Positions 60,920-64,000 of a stretch of 64,000 bases of DNA are shown in pieces (positions within the stretch are counted from its first letter, which is position 1; each line of letters opens with the position of its first letter). The notes under the pieces are model-generated. The model ran no database searches, was not told the origin of the DNA, and worked only from the letters and a program-made list of their open reading frames with translations. The translations under genes were made by a program, and so were the position numbers. This DNA comes from Corallium rubrum. Lineage: Eukaryota > Cnidaria > Anthozoa > Scleralcyonacea > Coralliidae. Where the stretch lies: the NCBI GenBank assembly GCA_964035015.1, contig OZ036010.1, forward strand, positions 4,172,104 to 4,236,103, read 5' to 3'.

Positions 60920-61498
60920 TCGGAGGTCAGATGAAAACCGGATGTCCTAGATTCTAGGACATTGAGTCATTGAATATATCACATCGCCCTGGATGCGAAC
61001 ATGCACATAATTTAACGAAACAAACGAGATACACTCAGATATTTGAAGAAAAGCTGCTTTATTACGACGTCCGAAAGGTTTGGTGTTTACTGTTCTTCCC
61101 GCTGGACAAAATAGCACAATTTCGCTTACCGAAATGCTATTCAAAAGTAGGTTGTGTTTACGAACATAATTTGCCGTCGCCGACGAATGATTCACCGAGT
61201 CACGCTATGTCTAAAATCGTTCGATTTTGAGAGTTAAATGATGAAACTCATCGCAGTTCCAACTCGCTTTAGGAATCCTACTTTGTTGGCTTTATTTGTA
61301 GACTTTTTCGGTGTTATCTGAGCGATAATTTATCTTCACTCTATTCACACCGTTGTTTGACAGTTGAAAATATAATTGCCCACTTCCTGTTTCCGAAAAT
61401 AACCTTCGTCCAGCCAATCACACGCTTCAATCGTTTTCATCTGACCAGCTGGGCCTCCGATTTTCCAGCGTAACGAGGAGGCCCTGGGAACGAGGATG
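60920..61498. mobile_element. Third copy of the 611-bp MITE, left end damaged
   Basis: Same internal sequence as 36611-37221, with the right end intact (GGGAACGAGGATG) and the left inverted repeat largely lost. Confidence 0.8.
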
Positions 61499-61504
61499 GG
61501 TTGA

Positions 61505-61797
61505 CTCGTGTCACGAATTTTTATTATTTTTATTATCGAGGACCGCATGTTTATAATAGTTTACCAACTTATATTCGAGATGAAAAATTGTTTTCACACT
61601 TCAGGACACATGTCTACAAATACTTTAATGAATAATAAGGAACAAATTCGAACTTATTCCATAATAATATATCGAGTAAATTAATATTGTATTAGTTACG
61701 TTATTCAGGGCTGACATTGATAACAGTTCTTCTGAACTGACGTACCCTGATTAAATAAAGTTTGATTTGATTTGATTTGATTTGATTTGATTTGAAA
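61505..61797 (+). mobile_element. LINE 3' end with TTTGA tail
   Basis: The frame reads YRGPHVYNSLPTYIRDEKLF then FRTHVYKYFNE and a stop, the typical C-terminal end of non-LTR reverse transcriptases. A short 3' untranslated region ends in AATAAAG and about five TTTGA repeats. It is 5' truncated at or near the MITE. Confidence 0.75.
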
Positions 61798-62063
61798 TAC
61801 TTTTCTCGGCCGCAGAAGGAGATTTTAATCAACGTTAGGATTCGCCGGTTTACATCCAAACTAAACCAAAAAAAACGCAAGATAATTTTTTCAATTTAAA
61901 GAATCACGGTTAACTGACTATTATAATTGATATTTGAAGGTAGTTTAATGACTTCCAAAACGCCCCAGTATTGCTAAAATGATTGTAGTGTCAGTTTGAA
62001 GTCAAACAACAGTTCTCATCTTTTGGCGAATTGACGTCGTCCTGAAGACGTGAAAATGCTCTA

Positions 62064-62204
62064 AAGGCGGTTTTCCACTAGGCGAAAAATGTCGCGCGAA
62101 GCGACATTTTCTTTTGTCTCGCAAGCTCTCGAGTAGAACTAATTAGCCGACACAAAAAAAAAAATGTCGAGTCGGTCGACAAATATCGCCTAGTGGAAAA
62201 CAAA
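62064..62204. mobile_element. MITE, CGGTTTTCCACTAGGCGA type, copy 1
   Basis: GGCGGTTTTCCACTAGGCGA at the left and TCGCCTAGTGGAAAAC at the right, with GTCGCGCGAAGCGAC inside. Confidence 0.75.
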
Positions 62205-62297
62205 TTACGTTGTAGAAAGAATGAGGACTGTGTTGAGATTACTCTTGGGATTACAAATTATTCCTTCTCTTTGTTTCACAACTAGAATTATTTTATT

Positions 62298-62545
62298 TGG
62301 GCCGTGTTTACACTATTACGGTACGGCGGTGGTCCGGATTGGGGCGAGCGTTCCGTAACAAAAAAATCGTCTGTTTACACCGGACGGTACGGTAAATTTA
62401 CCATAGCGTAGTGATTTGCAGCCGAAGTGCTAAGCGTAGTGACTACGCTACGGAAAACCACTCCGGAGTAGTGTAAACACAACAAAGAAACGTAGTGATT
62501 TTTCAACGGAAGACTGACCGTACCGTAATAGTGTAAACGGGCCCT
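62298..62545. mobile_element. MITE, GTTTACACTATTACGGTACGG type
   Basis: GGGCCGTGTTTACACTATTA at the left and TAATAGTGTAAACGGGCCC at the right; internal ACGGTACGG and GTAGTG repeats. Confidence 0.75.
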
Positions 62546-62583
62546 TGGACGCCGCCGTTCGTTGAAGTTGCCGTCGTAGATCT

Positions 62584-62728
62584 TAAGCCGGTTTTCCACT
62601 TGGCGACTTTTTTCGAGCGAAGAGACTTTTTCTTTTGTCTTGGCTAATTAGTTCCACTCGAGAGCTTGGGAGACAAAAGAAAATGTCGCTTCGCGCGACA
62701 TTTTTCGCCTAGTGGAAAACCGCCTTTA
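62584..62728. mobile_element. MITE, CGGTTTTCCACTAGGCGA type, copy 2
   Basis: TTAAGCCGGTTTTCCACTTG at the left and GCCTAGTGGAAAACCGCC at the right. TTAA/TTTAA at the borders may be the target. Confidence 0.75.
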
Positions 62729-62882
62729 AGCCGGTTTTCCACTAGGCGATTTTTTTTCGCGCGAAGCGACTTTCTTTTGTTAGAATTCAATAGATTTCTG
62801 ATTAGTTCCGGCTCAGAGCTCATGAGACAAAAGAAAAAGTCGCTTCGCGCGAAAAAAATCGCCTAGTGGAAAACCGGCTTTA
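62727..62882. mobile_element. MITE, CGGTTTTCCACTAGGCGA type, copy 3
   Basis: Directly abuts copy 2 (shared TTAA). Ends TAAGCCGGTTTTCCACTAGG and CCTAGTGGAAAACCGGCTTT; inner arm CGCGCGAAGCGACTTTCTTT. Confidence 0.75.
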
Positions 62883-63137
62883 GACTCCGTTTACACGATG
62901 CCGGTACAATTTGAAAACGGAACAAAATCATGCCGTTTAGGCCTTGCGTTTACACGATACCGGCCAAAAACGACATGAAAACGGCACAAAATGAAGACGG
63001 GTTCCTTGACGGCATGAAATGAAAACGGAAAACTAACCGGTATCGTGCAAACGCCCGTGCCATAATAGTTTAATGACGGTAATCATGATATACATGACCA
63101 CAGTATTCGGGTCGGCAGTACTCACAAAGTTTTCTCA

Positions 63138-63322
63138 ATAGACCACTTTCATAATAGTAACAAATTTGAATATTCTTCTATGTGCATCTTAATAAGCTTT
63201 TCTGACCTCGTTCGTGTGTCTGCAATTCAAAAGAATCTTTGCTTCATAACGAGGCTAGGAAGGCTTATTTAGATGCACATAAAAGAATATTTAAAGCAGT
63301 GACCATTATGAAAGTGGTCTAT
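63138..63322. mobile_element. Inner MITE, 185 bp
   Basis: AATAGACCACTTTCATAAT and its near-inverse ATTATGAAAGTGGTCTATT, with GAATATTCTTCTATGTGCAT paired inside. Confidence 0.75.
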
Positions 63323-63401
63323 TCTCACTGGAAGAGAATAGTCACATACTAGTCCGTCATATTATACCGGCACCGCTGTAAACTGTAAGACTTTTTGGCC
63401 T

Positions 63402-63706
63402 GTACCGTAGAATCCCGAAAGTAGCGTCCCCCCGGAAAGTAGCGTCCCCCCCCGAAAGTAGCGGCCCCCCGTAAGTAGCGGCCCCCAAGTCATCGCTTGA
63501 TTAACTCGAAAGTGTTAAGTTTCAACTGTCAACGTACCAAAGTGTATAACAGTCAGAGTTGAAATGGCATAAGGAAAAACTAAAGCATATTAAATGTGGT
63601 AAATAGGAAGGAACGTTAACGTATTTTACCACCCGAAAGTAGCGGCCCCCAACAGCGGATAAAACCGAAAGCAAGGGGGGCCGCTACTTTCGGGATATTA
63701 TGGTAT
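63402..63706. mobile_element. Inner MITE-like element, about 305 bp
   Basis: TACCGTAGAATCCCGAAAGT at the left and its near-inverse ending ATTATGGTA at the right; CCCGAAAGTAGCG repeats four or five times. Confidence 0.7.
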
Positions 63707-64000
63707 TTACACACCGGAATGATTTTGTTGTATTTACACACCGGCATGATTTTGTTCCGTTTTCAAATTGTACCGGCATCGTGTAAACGGGGTCGCCAGA
63801 CTAATGGTGTTTACATGAGGCACGCCTGAACTCGTACCGGGATGAATTTTGCATTTCAGATTTTGTTTACACGGGACCGGCCTTCGGAAATTATATATAC
63901 TTGGTTTCGCTGTTGCTTCAAGATTTGTGTCAATTGCCTTACAGCTCGTGGCCGCAGGAGAATCATTATTTTATGTGGAATCTCATTTAACCCTTCTGTG

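Larger units (their letters stand above)
62883..63794. mobile_element. MITE-like element with GTTTACACGATGCCGGTACA ends, hosting two others
   Basis: CGTTTACACGATGCCGGTAC at the left and GTACCGGCATCGTGTAAACG at the right. Elements 63138-63322 and 63402-63706 lie inside. 63800-64000 begins another GTTTACA/ACCGG-type sequence that leaves the window. Confidence 0.75.

Overview
This is animal nuclear DNA. There are phase-1 split exons, GT/AG introns, long microsatellites, a SINE array with a tRNA-like head, a BEL/Pao LTR element, Penelope-like and CR1-like retroelement pieces, hAT transposons and dozens of short inverted-repeat elements, and no bacterial-style operon. The mixture (MAM arrays, Penelope-like ends, a DUF4806-like gene, a hAT of the ZMYM/DUF4371 type) fits a cnidarian or another marine invertebrate best. 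That placement is inference; no single sequence proves it.

Layout. 1-8931: more than five head-to-tail copies of a 1.65-1.70 kb macrosatellite, cut off by a TATC microsatellite. 9125-22960: one minus-strand gene region coding for serial MAM domains. I could place 14 exons with compatible splice phases. They form two tandem 5-6 kb cassettes, each holding two different MAM domains, plus partial domains at both ends. The introns carry TGTT/TGTC/TA microsatellites, pentanucleotide arrays, 339-bp MITEs and a truncated LINE. A 1-kb palindrome made of two opposed Penelope-like 3' ends sits in one intron. 23155-24370: a 20-bp minisatellite and small inverted-repeat elements. 24563-30526: a candidate 6-kb element with AACGTT-rich ends around a plus-strand gene with a DUF4806-like domain. 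30628-34885: palindromes, a decayed THAP fragment, and a three-layer nest (LINE, hAT-like, hAT-like).

34984-39078 and 47621-51719: two near-identical hAT elements in opposite orientation. Both carry the same 611-bp MITE inside the transposase gene, so both are dead. Their flanks suggest that the 8.5 kb between them was flipped by recombination. That interval holds a Tc1/mariner-like element inserted in a Penelope-like foldback, a tRNA-SINE tandem array, a 1.77-kb element inserted in that array, an orphan signal-peptide exon, and two related short ORFs, one with a cluster of TGACGTCA sites upstream. 52059-58646: a minus-strand BEL/Pao retrotransposon with visually identical 400-bp LTRs and a 5-bp target duplication, but two frameshifts in pol. 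58700-64000: foldback elements, a LINE 3' end with a TTTGA tail, and a dense nest of MITEs.

Most of the window is mobile or repetitive DNA. The probable host coding sequence is the MAM-domain gene. The DUF4806-like gene may be host or transposon-borne.
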